A DNA stretch of 64,000 nt from Rhizobium etli CFN 42 (GTDB lineage: Bacteria; Pseudomonadota; Alphaproteobacteria; Rhizobiales; Rhizobiaceae), in the NCBI RefSeq assembly GCF_000092045.1, contig NC_007761.1, positions 2,917,001-2,981,000 of the forward strand. Reading direction: 5' to 3'. The notes under the pieces are model-generated. The model was not told the origin of the DNA and made no database searches. It worked only from the letters and a program-made list of their open reading frames with translations. Made by a program: the position numbers and the translations under genes. This document shows positions 56,760-64,000 of the stretch, one piece after another (positions within the stretch are counted from its first letter, which is position 1; each line of letters begins with the position of its first letter).

Positions 56760-57914
56760 CTACTCCGCGGGCATGCCGTGCGGGACGCGGAAGAGACTCC
56801 GGTCCTGCGCACGTTTTTCCGGGCGATGGCGCGTCAGCGCCAGAATAAAGCCGGCGGTAACGCAGATTGCCACCATGGAAGAACCGCCGTACGAAATCAG
56901 CGGCAGCGTCATGCCCTTTGCCGGCAGCAACTCGAGATTGACGCCGATATTGATGATCGACTGGATGCCCATCTGCAGCACGAGGCCCGCGACGGCAAAG
57001 CGATTGAAATCATTGCGTTCGCGATAGGCATGCGAGAGGCCGCGCAGCACCAGCACGGAAAACAGCCCGACGAGCGCCATGCAGAAGACGATGCCGAATT
57101 CCTCGGCCGCGACCGAGAAGATGAAGTCGGTATGCGCATCCGGGATGATGCGCTTGACGATGCCTTCGCCCGGCCCCTGACCGAACCAGCTGCCCCGGAT
57201 AATCGCCTCACGGGCCGTGTCGATCTGGAACGTGTCGCCCTCGCCGGTCATGAACTTGTCTATTCGCCCGGCGACGTGCGGAAAGACGTAATAAGCGCTG
57301 AGCAGGCCGCCGGCGCCGCCGATGCCGAGTAGCATGATCCAGATCCACGGCATGCCGGCCATGAAGAACATGCCACCCCAGACGGCGGTCGTCAGGATGG
57401 TCTGGCCAAGGTCCGGCTGCGCCACGAGAAGGGCGGCGACGATGCCGAACAGGATGATGGCGAAGAGATTGCCGGGAATCTCTGGCTGGCGCGCATGTTC
57501 GGCAAACAGCCAGGCACAGACGACGACGAAGGCGGGCTTCATGAATTCCGAAGGCTGGATGGAAAGGCCGGCGATCCAGATCCAGCGCCTGCCGCCCTTG
57601 ACCTCCTGGCCGATGAACAGCACCAGCACCATCATGGCGAGCGAAATGATCAGGAGCAGGATTGCGGTTCGCCGCACCTGGCGCGGCGTCAGGAACGACA
57701 GCCCGAGCATGACGGCGATCGAAGGGATCATGAAGGCGGCGTGGCGCTTGACGAAGTGAAAAGGCTCGAGCCCGATGCGCTCGGCAACCGCCGGAGACGC
57801 CGCGAAGGACAGCATGAAGCCGATGCCCATCAGGAAGATGAACATCGCCAGGAAGAAGCGGTCGATGGTCCAGAACCAATCGGCCAGAGGCCCACGTTCC
57901 GCGCGGCTTACCAT
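56760..57914 (-). CDS. ftsW: Septal peptidoglycan glycosyltransferase FtsW (SEDS)
   Basis: A 384-residue SEDS polymerase with about ten membrane helices. Typical blocks are GGRRWIWIAGLSIQPSEFMKPAFV, LVAQPDLGQTILTTAVWGGMFF, QGPGEGIVKRIIPDAHTDFIFSVAAEEFG and LPAKGMTLPLISYGGSSM. It polymerises lipid II at the septum together with FtsI, which is encoded upstream in the same cluster. It follows murD after 1 bp. Confidence 0.97.
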   Translation of the reverse strand: MVSRAERGPLADWFWTIDRFFLAMFIFLMGIGFMLSFAASPAVAERIGLEPFHFVKRHAAFMIPSIAVMLGLSFLTPRQVRRTAILLLIISLAMMVLVLFIGQEVKGGRRWIWIAGLSIQPSEFMKPAFVVVCAWLFAEHARQPEIPGNLFAIILFGIVAALLVAQPDLGQTILTTAVWGGMFFMAGMPWIWIMLLGIGGAGGLLSAYYVFPHVAGRIDKFMTGEGDTFQIDTAREAIIRGSWFGQGPGEGIVKRIIPDAHTDFIFSVAAEEFGIVFCMALVGLFSVLVLRGLSHAYRERNDFNRFAVAGLVLQMGIQSIINIGVNLELLPAKGMTLPLISYGGSSMVAICVTAGFILALTRHRPEKRAQDRSLFRVPHGMPAE

Positions 57915-57915
57915 G

Positions 57916-59328
57916 TCATTTCTCTCCTGTTGCCGGACCGATCAGCATCGTCATTCCGTCAAGGGCGGCGACGTGGCTGACGAAGGCATCGCCCCTGACT
58001 TCGAAGTTCCTATACTGGTCGAAGCTTGCGCAAGCCGGGGATAACATCACGGCGGAAGCAGCAGCTTCGTCGCGCTCCGCATCGGCCGCCGCGTGTGCGA
58101 CTGCGCGCTCCAGCGTGCCGGAGATCTCGTAGGGCACGGCCTCGCCGAGTGTGGCGGCGAACTCCGCCGCCGCCTCGCCGATCAGATAGGCTTTGGCGAT
58201 GCGGGGGAAATAGGGCGCGAGCGTCGTGATGCCGCCCGCCTTCGGCAGGCCGCCGGCAATCCAGTAGATGCGGTCGTAGCTCGAAAGCGCCGGCGCCGCC
58301 GCGTCGGCATTCGTCGCCTTCGAATCGTTGACGAAGACGACGCGGCCTCGTTTGCCCACAGGCTGCATGCGGTGCTTGAGGCCGGGAAAAGAGGCGAGAC
58401 CGGCGCGAATGGCGTCGGCGGAAACCCCGACGGCAAGGCAGGCGGCAACGGCCGCGGCGGCATTCTGGGCATTGTGGCTGCCGCGCAGCGTCTGGATGCC
58501 GTCGAGATCGGCAAAGGGCAGCATGGCGCCGCCGACGGCCTGAACGAGCCTGATGCCCTCGGCATAAATGCCTGATGCCACCGCGTTGCGGCGCGAGATT
58601 CGGACCACCTTGACACCTGCCCGCTCGACGCGGTCGGCGATCAGCGCCGAATGGCTGTCATCGATGCCGACGATTGCGACATCGCTGCCCGCGACCAGTC
58701 GTTCCTTGACGTCGGCGTAGTGCTGCATCGTGCCGTGGCGGTCGAGATGATCGGGCGTCAGGTTGAGCAGGATGCCGGCGGAGGGGTTCAGCGTCGGCGC
58801 CAGATCGATCTGGTAGGACGAGCATTCGACGACGTAATAACGCCCCGCCTTCGGCGGATCGAGCGTCAGCACCGCCGTGCCGATGTTGCCGCCGAGTTGA
58901 GTGTCGTAGCCTGCGGATTTCAGGATATGGGCGATCAGCGCCGTCGTCGTCGACTTGCCGTTAGTGCCTGTGATGGCGATGAAGGGGCAATCCGGCGCAT
59001 GGGCGCGGCGCTCGCGCACGAAGAGCTCGACATCGCCGACGATGTCGACGCCGGCCGCCCGCGCGAGGTCGACGGTCCAGTGCGGCTTCGGATGGGTGAG
59101 CGGCACACCGGGCGACAGCACAAACAGCGCCTGCTGGCTCCAGTCGATGCCATGCAGGTCTTCCGTCCGGATGCCTTCCGCCGAAGCCTTGGCGACGCTG
59201 TCGGGATTATCGTCCCAGGCGGTCACCTCGGCGCCGCCCGCAATCAGCGCGCGGGCAGTGGCAAAACCGGAGCCACCAAGCCCGAAGAGCGCGACCTTCC
59301 TGTCCTTGAGCGTCGTGACCGGGATCAT
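57916..59328 (-). CDS. murD: UDP-N-acetylmuramoyl-L-alanine--D-glutamate ligase
   Basis: A 470-residue Mur ligase adding D-Glu. The N-terminal [18 protein letters not shown] binds UMA. The P-loop is GTNGKSTTT from residue 121, and the central [20 protein letters not shown] and [17 protein letters not shown] are typical. It sits between mraY (7-bp gap) and ftsW (1-bp gap). Confidence 0.97.
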   Translation of the reverse strand: MIPVTTLKDRKVALFGLGGSGFATARALIAGGAEVTAWDDNPDSVAKASAEGIRTEDLHGIDWSQQALFVLSPGVPLTHPKPHWTVDLARAAGVDIVGDVELFVRERRAHAPDCPFIAITGTNGKSTTTALIAHILKSAGYDTQLGGNIGTAVLTLDPPKAGRYYVVECSSYQIDLAPTLNPSAGILLNLTPDHLDRHGTMQHYADVKERLVAGSDVAIVGIDDSHSALIADRVERAGVKVVRISRRNAVASGIYAEGIRLVQAVGGAMLPFADLDGIQTLRGSHNAQNAAAAVAACLAVGVSADAIRAGLASFPGLKHRMQPVGKRGRVVFVNDSKATNADAAAPALSSYDRIYWIAGGLPKAGGITTLAPYFPRIAKAYLIGEAAAEFAATLGEAVPYEISGTLERAVAHAAADAERDEAAASAVMLSPACASFDQYRNFEVRGDAFVSHVAALDGMTMLIGPATGEK

Positions 59329-59335
59329 CGCCGCC

Positions 59336-60436
59336 TCACCGGAGTTTCAGCGTCGAAAGACCGAGCAGGGCCAGGCCGACGGCGATGATCCAGAAGCGGA
59401 TCACCACCTGGCTCTCGGTCCAGCCCTTCTTCTCGAAGTGGTGATGGATCGGCGCCATCAGGAAGACGCGCCGGCCGGTCATCTTGAAGAAGCCGACCTG
59501 GATGATGACCGACAGCGTCTCCATGACGAACAGGCCGCCGATGATCGCCATGACGATCTCGTGTTTGGTGGCGACGGCAACGGTGCCGATCGTACCGCCA
59601 AGCGCCAGCGAGCCGGTATCGCCCATGAAGATGGCGGCGGGCGGCGCGTTGAACCAGAGGAAGCCGAGGCCGGCGCCGATAACGGCGCCGAGCACGACGG
59701 CAAGCTCACCGGTGCCGGGCACGAAATTGATCTGCAGGTAGTTCGCAAACACCACGTTGCCGGCGAGATAGGCGATGACGCCGAAGGAGGCGGCGGCGAT
59801 CATCACCGGCACGATGGCGAGCCCATCCAGGCCGTCCGTCAGGTTGACGGCATTGCCGGCGCCGACGATGACGAAGCCGCCGAAGACGACGAACATGATG
59901 CCGAGATTGATCAGGAAGTCCTTGAAAAAGGGAAAGGCGATCGAGGAGCCGAAGGTCGAGCCGGCAGTTCCCGAGGCAAGGGCCGTGCGCATCATGAAAT
60001 AGACGGCGATGCCGGCGATGACGAACTCGATGCCAAGACGCGCCTTGCCGGAAAAGCCTTTGTGGCTCTGCTTGGTCACCTTGAGATAATCGTCATAGAA
60101 GCCGATTGCGCCGAAGCCGAGTGTCACCAGCAGCGTGGCAACGACATAAACGTTGGAAAGGTCGGCCCAGAGCAGCGACGCGCCGACAATGCCGGCCAGA
60201 ATCATCAGCCCACCCATGGTCGGCGTGCCGGCCTTCTTGAAATGCGTCTGCGGCCCGTCGGCGCGGATCGGCTGGCCCTTGCCCTGGCGGATGCGCAGCG
60301 AATTGATAATGGTCGGCCCGAACAGGAACACGATCAATGCGGAGGTGAAGAGAGCGGCCCCTGTGCGGAAGGTAATATATCTGAACAGATTCAGAAATTT
60401 GAAATATTCCGACAGTTCGACAAGCCAGATCAGCAT
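59336..60436 (-). CDS. mraY: Phospho-N-acetylmuramoyl-pentapeptide transferase
   Basis: A 366-residue membrane enzyme with about ten helices that transfers phospho-MurNAc-pentapeptide to undecaprenyl phosphate, giving lipid I. Catalytic and Mg-binding blocks are [16 protein letters not shown] (Asp pair), [28 protein letters not shown] and the cytoplasmic [19 protein letters not shown]. It lies 22 bp after murF and 7 bp before murD. Confidence 0.97.
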   Translation of the reverse strand: MLIWLVELSEYFKFLNLFRYITFRTGAALFTSALIVFLFGPTIINSLRIRQGKGQPIRADGPQTHFKKAGTPTMGGLMILAGIVGASLLWADLSNVYVVATLLVTLGFGAIGFYDDYLKVTKQSHKGFSGKARLGIEFVIAGIAVYFMMRTALASGTAGSTFGSSIAFPFFKDFLINLGIMFVVFGGFVIVGAGNAVNLTDGLDGLAIVPVMIAAASFGVIAYLAGNVVFANYLQINFVPGTGELAVVLGAVIGAGLGFLWFNAPPAAIFMGDTGSLALGGTIGTVAVATKHEIVMAIIGGLFVMETLSVIIQVGFFKMTGRRVFLMAPIHHHFEKKGWTESQVVIRFWIIAVGLALLGLSTLKLR

Positions 60437-60458
60437 TCAGGGCCCCTTGTTTACCCGG

Positions 60459-61898
60459 TCAAAGTTCGCGTTGCGTGTCGGCAAATGGCGCAAACTTGTC
60501 AAGGAGCGCGGCGACGATCTTGCCGAAACCGATGCCCAGAGACGATTTCACCATCAACACGTCGCCCGGCGCGACCGAGTTCAGTACATATTCCGTCAAT
60601 TCGCTGGTCTTTTCGCGGTACTCGACATGGACGCTTTCCGGCAATGATTCCTTCAGCGCGGCCATGTCGGCACCTGCGAGCCAGACATGTTCGATACCGG
60701 CCGCAAGCAGCGGCCCGGCAAGATCGGTGTGAACCTTCTCGGCATATTCGCCCATTTCGAGCATGTCGCCGAGCACGGCAATGCGGCGTCCGCGGCCGGT
60801 CGGCTCGGCGGCCGCAAGCAGCGCGATCGCCGCGCGCATCGAGGCCGGGTTGGCATTGTAGCTCTCGTCAATCAGCGTGAAGCTGCCGTTGCCGCCGCCC
60901 ATCGAAAGGCGGTGGCGCTTACCCCTGCCCTTTTCCGGTTTCAGCGTCGCAAGCGCGGCGATCGCCTTCTCCATGTCGGCGCCGACGATCCTGACAACGC
61001 CGAGCGCGGCAAGCGCATTCTCCGCGATATGACGTCCCGGTGCGCCGATCGCCACTTCCAGCGTCTCGCCGCCGATCGTCAGCCACAGCGTCGAATTCTC
61101 GTCCGACCCGTTGAATTCCGCGAGCCGGAATTCGGCCTTGGCATGCTGGCCGAAGGAATGGATATGCTCGACGCCGAGCGACTGCGCCGTGCGGTCGAGG
61201 AAATTGAACTGGTCGTTGTCGCGGTTGAGCACGACATGACCGCCGGGTTCAAGCCCTTCGAATATTTCGGCCTTGGCGGCGGCGATCTCCTTGATGCTCT
61301 TGAAATTGCCGAGATGGGCCGGCGCGATCGTCGTGATGACGGCGACATAGGGGCGGATCATCGCGACCAGCGGCCGGATCTCGCCTGGATGGTTCATCCC
61401 GACTTCGAAGACACCGTAATCCGTATCGTCGGGCATGCGCGCCAGCGTCAGCGGTACGCCCCAATGGTTGTTGAAGGAAGCGACGGAGGCATGCACCTTG
61501 CCGGAGGGCGACAGCACGTGCCGCAGCATTTCCTTGGTGGTCGTCTTGCCGACTGACCCCGTCACCGCGATGATTTTTGCGCCCGAGCGCTCGCGGGAGG
61601 CCTGCCCCAGACGCCCGAGTGCGGCGAGCACGTCGTCGACGACGATCATCGGCACGGTCAGACGGCCCATGGCCGGAAGCCTCGCCTCGCTGACAACGAG
61701 AAGCGAAGCGCCGTTGGCCATCGCCATCGACGCATAGTCATGACCGTCGACACGGTCGCCCTTGATCGCGAAGAAGGCTTCGCCTGATGTAATCGAGCGG
61801 CTGTCGATGGAAATGCCGGTGATGCCTTCCGGCAGTGTGCCAAAGGGGCGCCCCGCCATCGCTGCGATCATGTCTTCGGTCGTCCAGAGCCAGCTCAA
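60459..61898 (-). CDS. murF: UDP-MurNAc-tripeptide--D-alanyl-D-alanine ligase
   Basis: A 479-residue Mur ligase adding the D-Ala-D-Ala made by Ddl. [19 protein letters not shown] is the N-terminal block, the P-loop is GSVGKTT at residues 114-120, [13 protein letters not shown] and [11 protein letters not shown] follow, and [17 protein letters not shown] is the ligand-binding C-terminal motif. It overlaps murE by 4 bp. Confidence 0.97.
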   Translation of the reverse strand: MSWLWTTEDMIAAMAGRPFGTLPEGITGISIDSRSITSGEAFFAIKGDRVDGHDYASMAMANGASLLVVSEARLPAMGRLTVPMIVVDDVLAALGRLGQASRERSGAKIIAVTGSVGKTTTKEMLRHVLSPSGKVHASVASFNNHWGVPLTLARMPDDTDYGVFEVGMNHPGEIRPLVAMIRPYVAVITTIAPAHLGNFKSIKEIAAAKAEIFEGLEPGGHVVLNRDNDQFNFLDRTAQSLGVEHIHSFGQHAKAEFRLAEFNGSDENSTLWLTIGGETLEVAIGAPGRHIAENALAALGVVRIVGADMEKAIAALATLKPEKGRGKRHRLSMGGGNGSFTLIDESYNANPASMRAAIALLAAAEPTGRGRRIAVLGDMLEMGEYAEKVHTDLAGPLLAAGIEHVWLAGADMAALKESLPESVHVEYREKTSELTEYVLNSVAPGDVLMVKSSLGIGFGKIVAALLDKFAPFADTQREL

Positions 61899-63355
61899 GA
61901 TTTCAGTTCCTCCAAGGCCTTGCGCACCTCCGCATGATCGGAGAACGGCAATGTGACGCCCCCGATCGTCTGCCCCTCCTCATGCCCCTTGCCGGCAACG
62001 ATAAGCGTATCGCCGGATGTCAGCATGCCGACCGCCTCGCGGATCGCCGTGGCGCGATCACCGATTTCCGAGGCGCAAGCCGCTGCCGTCATGATCTCCG
62101 CTCGGATCGCGGCCGGCTCCTCAGAGCGCGGATTGTCGTCGGTGACGATGACGACATCGGCGAGCCGGCAGGCGATTTCGCCCATGATCGGCCGCTTGCC
62201 GCGGTCGCGGTCGCCGCCGCAGCCGAAGACGACGACGACGCGGCCCGTCGTGAAGGGCCTGACCGAATTCAACACGTTTTCCAGCGCATCCGGCTTATGG
62301 GCATAGTCGACATAGGCGAGAGCACCATCTTTCGTATGGCCGACGAGCTCAAGGCGGCCGGACGCACCGACGAGTTTTTCGAGCGCGGCCATCGCAGCTT
62401 TCGGCTCGACGCCGGTGGACATTGCAAGCCCCGCGGCGACCAGCGCGTTGGCGACCTGGAAATCGCCAGCCAGCGGAATGTCCACTTCGAAGATTTCGTC
62501 GCCGATATGAATCTCGGCCGTCTGCTTGTGGCGGAAATGCTCGACGCGTTTCAGCGTGAGGTAATCGCCCTTGCGTCCGACGGTGCGCACATCGTGACCG
62601 GCATCGGCCGCCGCCTGGACCGCTTGGGGCGACCACGGATCGTCGGCAAAGATCACCGCCGGTGCGCCCTTCGGCAGCAATGTATCGAAAAGCCGCATCT
62701 TGGCGGCCATATAGGCCTCGACAGTTGGATGATAATCCATGTGGTCGCGGCCGAGATTGGTGAAGGCGGCGGCCGAAAGCTTCACGCCGTCGAGCCGGCT
62801 CTGGTCGAGACCGTGGCTGGAAGCCTCCATCGACGCATGCGTGACACCTTCGTCGGCAAGCTCAGCCAGCAGCTTGTGCAGCGAGACCGGGTCGGGCGTG
62901 GTCAGCGCGCCATATTCGTTGCGCGTCGGCGAGACGACGCCCGTCGTGCCGATCATCGCGGCAGCGTGGCCCGCATGCGCCCAGATCTGCCGGGTGAACG
63001 AGGCGACGGAGGTCTTTCCGGCCGTGCCGGTGACGGCGACCATGGTCTCGGGCTGCCTGCCGTAGAAACGCGCGGCGGCGATCGAAAGGAAACGACGCGG
63101 TTCCTTAACCGCAAGCACCGGAATAGCAGCATCGACGGGCTGGGAGGCGATCGCGACGGCAGCCCCCCGGCCGGCGGCATCCGCAATGAAACCCGCGCCG
63201 TCCGCCTTGGTGCCGGTGACCGCGACGAAGGCATTGCCCGGCTCCACATTGCGGCTGTCCGAAGACAGGCCGGAGATGTCAAGCAGGCCTGCCGGGCCTT
63301 CGAGCTGTGCTTCAAGTTCCGGAAACTGATCTCCGGCCAGGTCTCGCAATTTCAT
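61895..63355 (-). CDS. murE: UDP-MurNAc-dipeptide--meso-diaminopimelate ligase
   Basis: A 486-residue Mur ligase adding the third stem residue. The P-loop is GTAGKTS at residues 110-116. [32 protein letters not shown] is typical. The DNPR motif ([11 protein letters not shown]) near residue 410 shows meso-diaminopimelate, not lysine, as the substrate. I start at [10 protein letters not shown] (63,355), as in the family; the frame extends upstream to 63,415. ftsI precedes it with a 66-bp gap. Confidence 0.95.
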   Translation of the reverse strand: MKLRDLAGDQFPELEAQLEGPAGLLDISGLSSDSRNVEPGNAFVAVTGTKADGAGFIADAAGRGAAVAIASQPVDAAIPVLAVKEPRRFLSIAAARFYGRQPETMVAVTGTAGKTSVASFTRQIWAHAGHAAAMIGTTGVVSPTRNEYGALTTPDPVSLHKLLAELADEGVTHASMEASSHGLDQSRLDGVKLSAAAFTNLGRDHMDYHPTVEAYMAAKMRLFDTLLPKGAPAVIFADDPWSPQAVQAAADAGHDVRTVGRKGDYLTLKRVEHFRHKQTAEIHIGDEIFEVDIPLAGDFQVANALVAAGLAMSTGVEPKAAMAALEKLVGASGRLELVGHTKDGALAYVDYAHKPDALENVLNSVRPFTTGRVVVVFGCGGDRDRGKRPIMGEIACRLADVVIVTDDNPRSEEPAAIRAEIMTAAACASEIGDRATAIREAVGMLTSGDTLIVAGKGHEEGQTIGGVTLPFSDHAEVRKALEELKS

Positions 63356-63421
63356 CGAATGCACTTTTCCCTCTTGAAGCCGGTCCGCCCCTCGCGAATC
63401 GGCGTCGACATTCATTCACGC

Positions 63422-64000
63422 TCAATAAGACACCAGCAAGGCCGAACCACCCTCCCCGAATTTCGGCTCGATGCCGAGAATGGGAGCGGCGCGGCGGATG
63501 ATCTCGCGGGCGATCGGACCGGCGGTACCGGCGGAGATCGTTCCACCATATTGTTTCTCGCCGGTCTTCGGCTCGTCGCAGAAGGTGATCACCGCATATT
63601 TGGGGTCGTTGATCGGGAAGGCGGCTATAAAGGAGTTGAAGTTCAGCGTCGAGGAATAACGCCCGTTTACGACCTTGTCGGCCGTGCCGGTTTTGCTGCC
63701 GACGGCAAAACCCGGCACACGCGCGACGCGTCCCGAACCCTTGAAACCGTTGAAATCGAGGAGATAGCGGATCTCGTCGCTGGTCGACTTCTTGATTACC
63801 TGCTTGGCGATCTGGTCGGCCTCTTCGCGTGTGCGCGGCAGGAAAGTCGGCTCGATCAGCTTGCCGCCGTTGACAAGGGCGGCCGCCGCCACCCCCGTCT
63901 GCAGCGCCGTCGTCGAGACGCCGTGGCCAAAGGAAATCGTGATCGAATTGATCTTCTTCCACACCCGGGGCTGCGTCGGCATCTTCACTTCCGGCAATTC
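63422..64000 (-). CDS. ftsI: Septal penicillin-binding protein 3, FtsI (C-terminal part; 5' end outside window)
   Basis: About 192 C-terminal residues of a class B transpeptidase are visible, and the frame is open to the right edge. The active-site KTGT box lies in GFAVGSKTGTADKV, preceded by ISFGHGVSTTALQTGVAAAALVNGG and followed by FIAAFPINDPKYAVITFCDEP, as in FtsI/PBP3. The catalytic Ser and SxN motifs are outside the window. Upstream of murE, it is the partner of FtsW in septal wall synthesis. Confidence 0.94.
   Translation of the reverse strand, partial: ELPEVKMPTQPRVWKKINSITISFGHGVSTTALQTGVAAAALVNGGKLIEPTFLPRTREEADQIAKQVIKKSTSDEIRYLLDFNGFKGSGRVARVPGFAVGSKTGTADKVVNGRYSSTLNFNSFIAAFPINDPKYAVITFCDEPKTGEKQYGGTISAGTAGPIAREIIRRAAPILGIEPKFGEGGSALLVSY

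Overview
The window is a stretch of chromosome from an alphaproteobacterium of the Rhizobium group, most likely the R. leguminosarum / R. etli / R. phaseoli clade. The evidence is the high GC content, the FtsZ with a very long Gln/Pro-rich linker, the order ftsI-murE-murF-mraY-murD-ftsW-murG-murC-murB-ddl-ftsQ-ftsA-ftsZ-lpxC-bamD-recN-ligA, a rhizobial-type flagellin, and many short palindromic intergenic repeats. No rRNA, tRNA, IS element, CRISPR array or prophage was recognised. Almost all of the sequence is coding, and long antisense open frames are a GC-rich artefact.

Left part (1-15,800): the 3'-truncated AsmA-like envelope gene, an FAD-linked D-lactate/glycolate-type dehydrogenase, an aldo/keto reductase with a divergent LysR regulator, an AbrB-family membrane protein broken by one extra A, an AraC regulator divergent from a DUF2000 gene, an OmpA-like lipoprotein, an orphan divergent flagellin, and a two-gene RND efflux operon.

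Middle part (16,000-40,000): a class III nucleotide cyclase with a duplicated two-helix membrane module; the stress operon prkA-yeaH-spoVR; a PhnB-like VOC protein; a UvrD/PcrA helicase; nicotinamidase; a RibD/DHFR-like reductase; a GT-C-like membrane protein; AzlCD; aminopeptidase P; a 57-codon small gene followed by a candidate anti-Shine-Dalgarno sRNA (two CUCCUCC-loop hairpins plus a terminator); prmA; a Sco1 protein; an MCP-cheW pair; a CreA-family protein; a DEDDh exonuclease; and a GNAT acetyltransferase whose ribosome binding site lies inside a perfect hairpin.

Right part (40,000-64,000, nearly all on the minus strand): ligA, a truncated DUF6886 remnant beside a repeat, recN, bamD, lpxC, then the division and cell wall (dcw) cluster from ftsZ to the C-terminal part of ftsI. 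From ftsI to murB the genes overlap or almost touch, which suggests one transcript making the UDP-MurNAc-pentapeptide and lipid I/II precursors. The cluster is interrupted between murB and ddl by a nucleotide-sugar reductase/epimerase on the opposite strand. Its 450-bp upstream region carries a CtrA-like box that could give ddl-ftsQ-ftsA cell-cycle control. lpxC and ftsZ each end in a clear intrinsic terminator.
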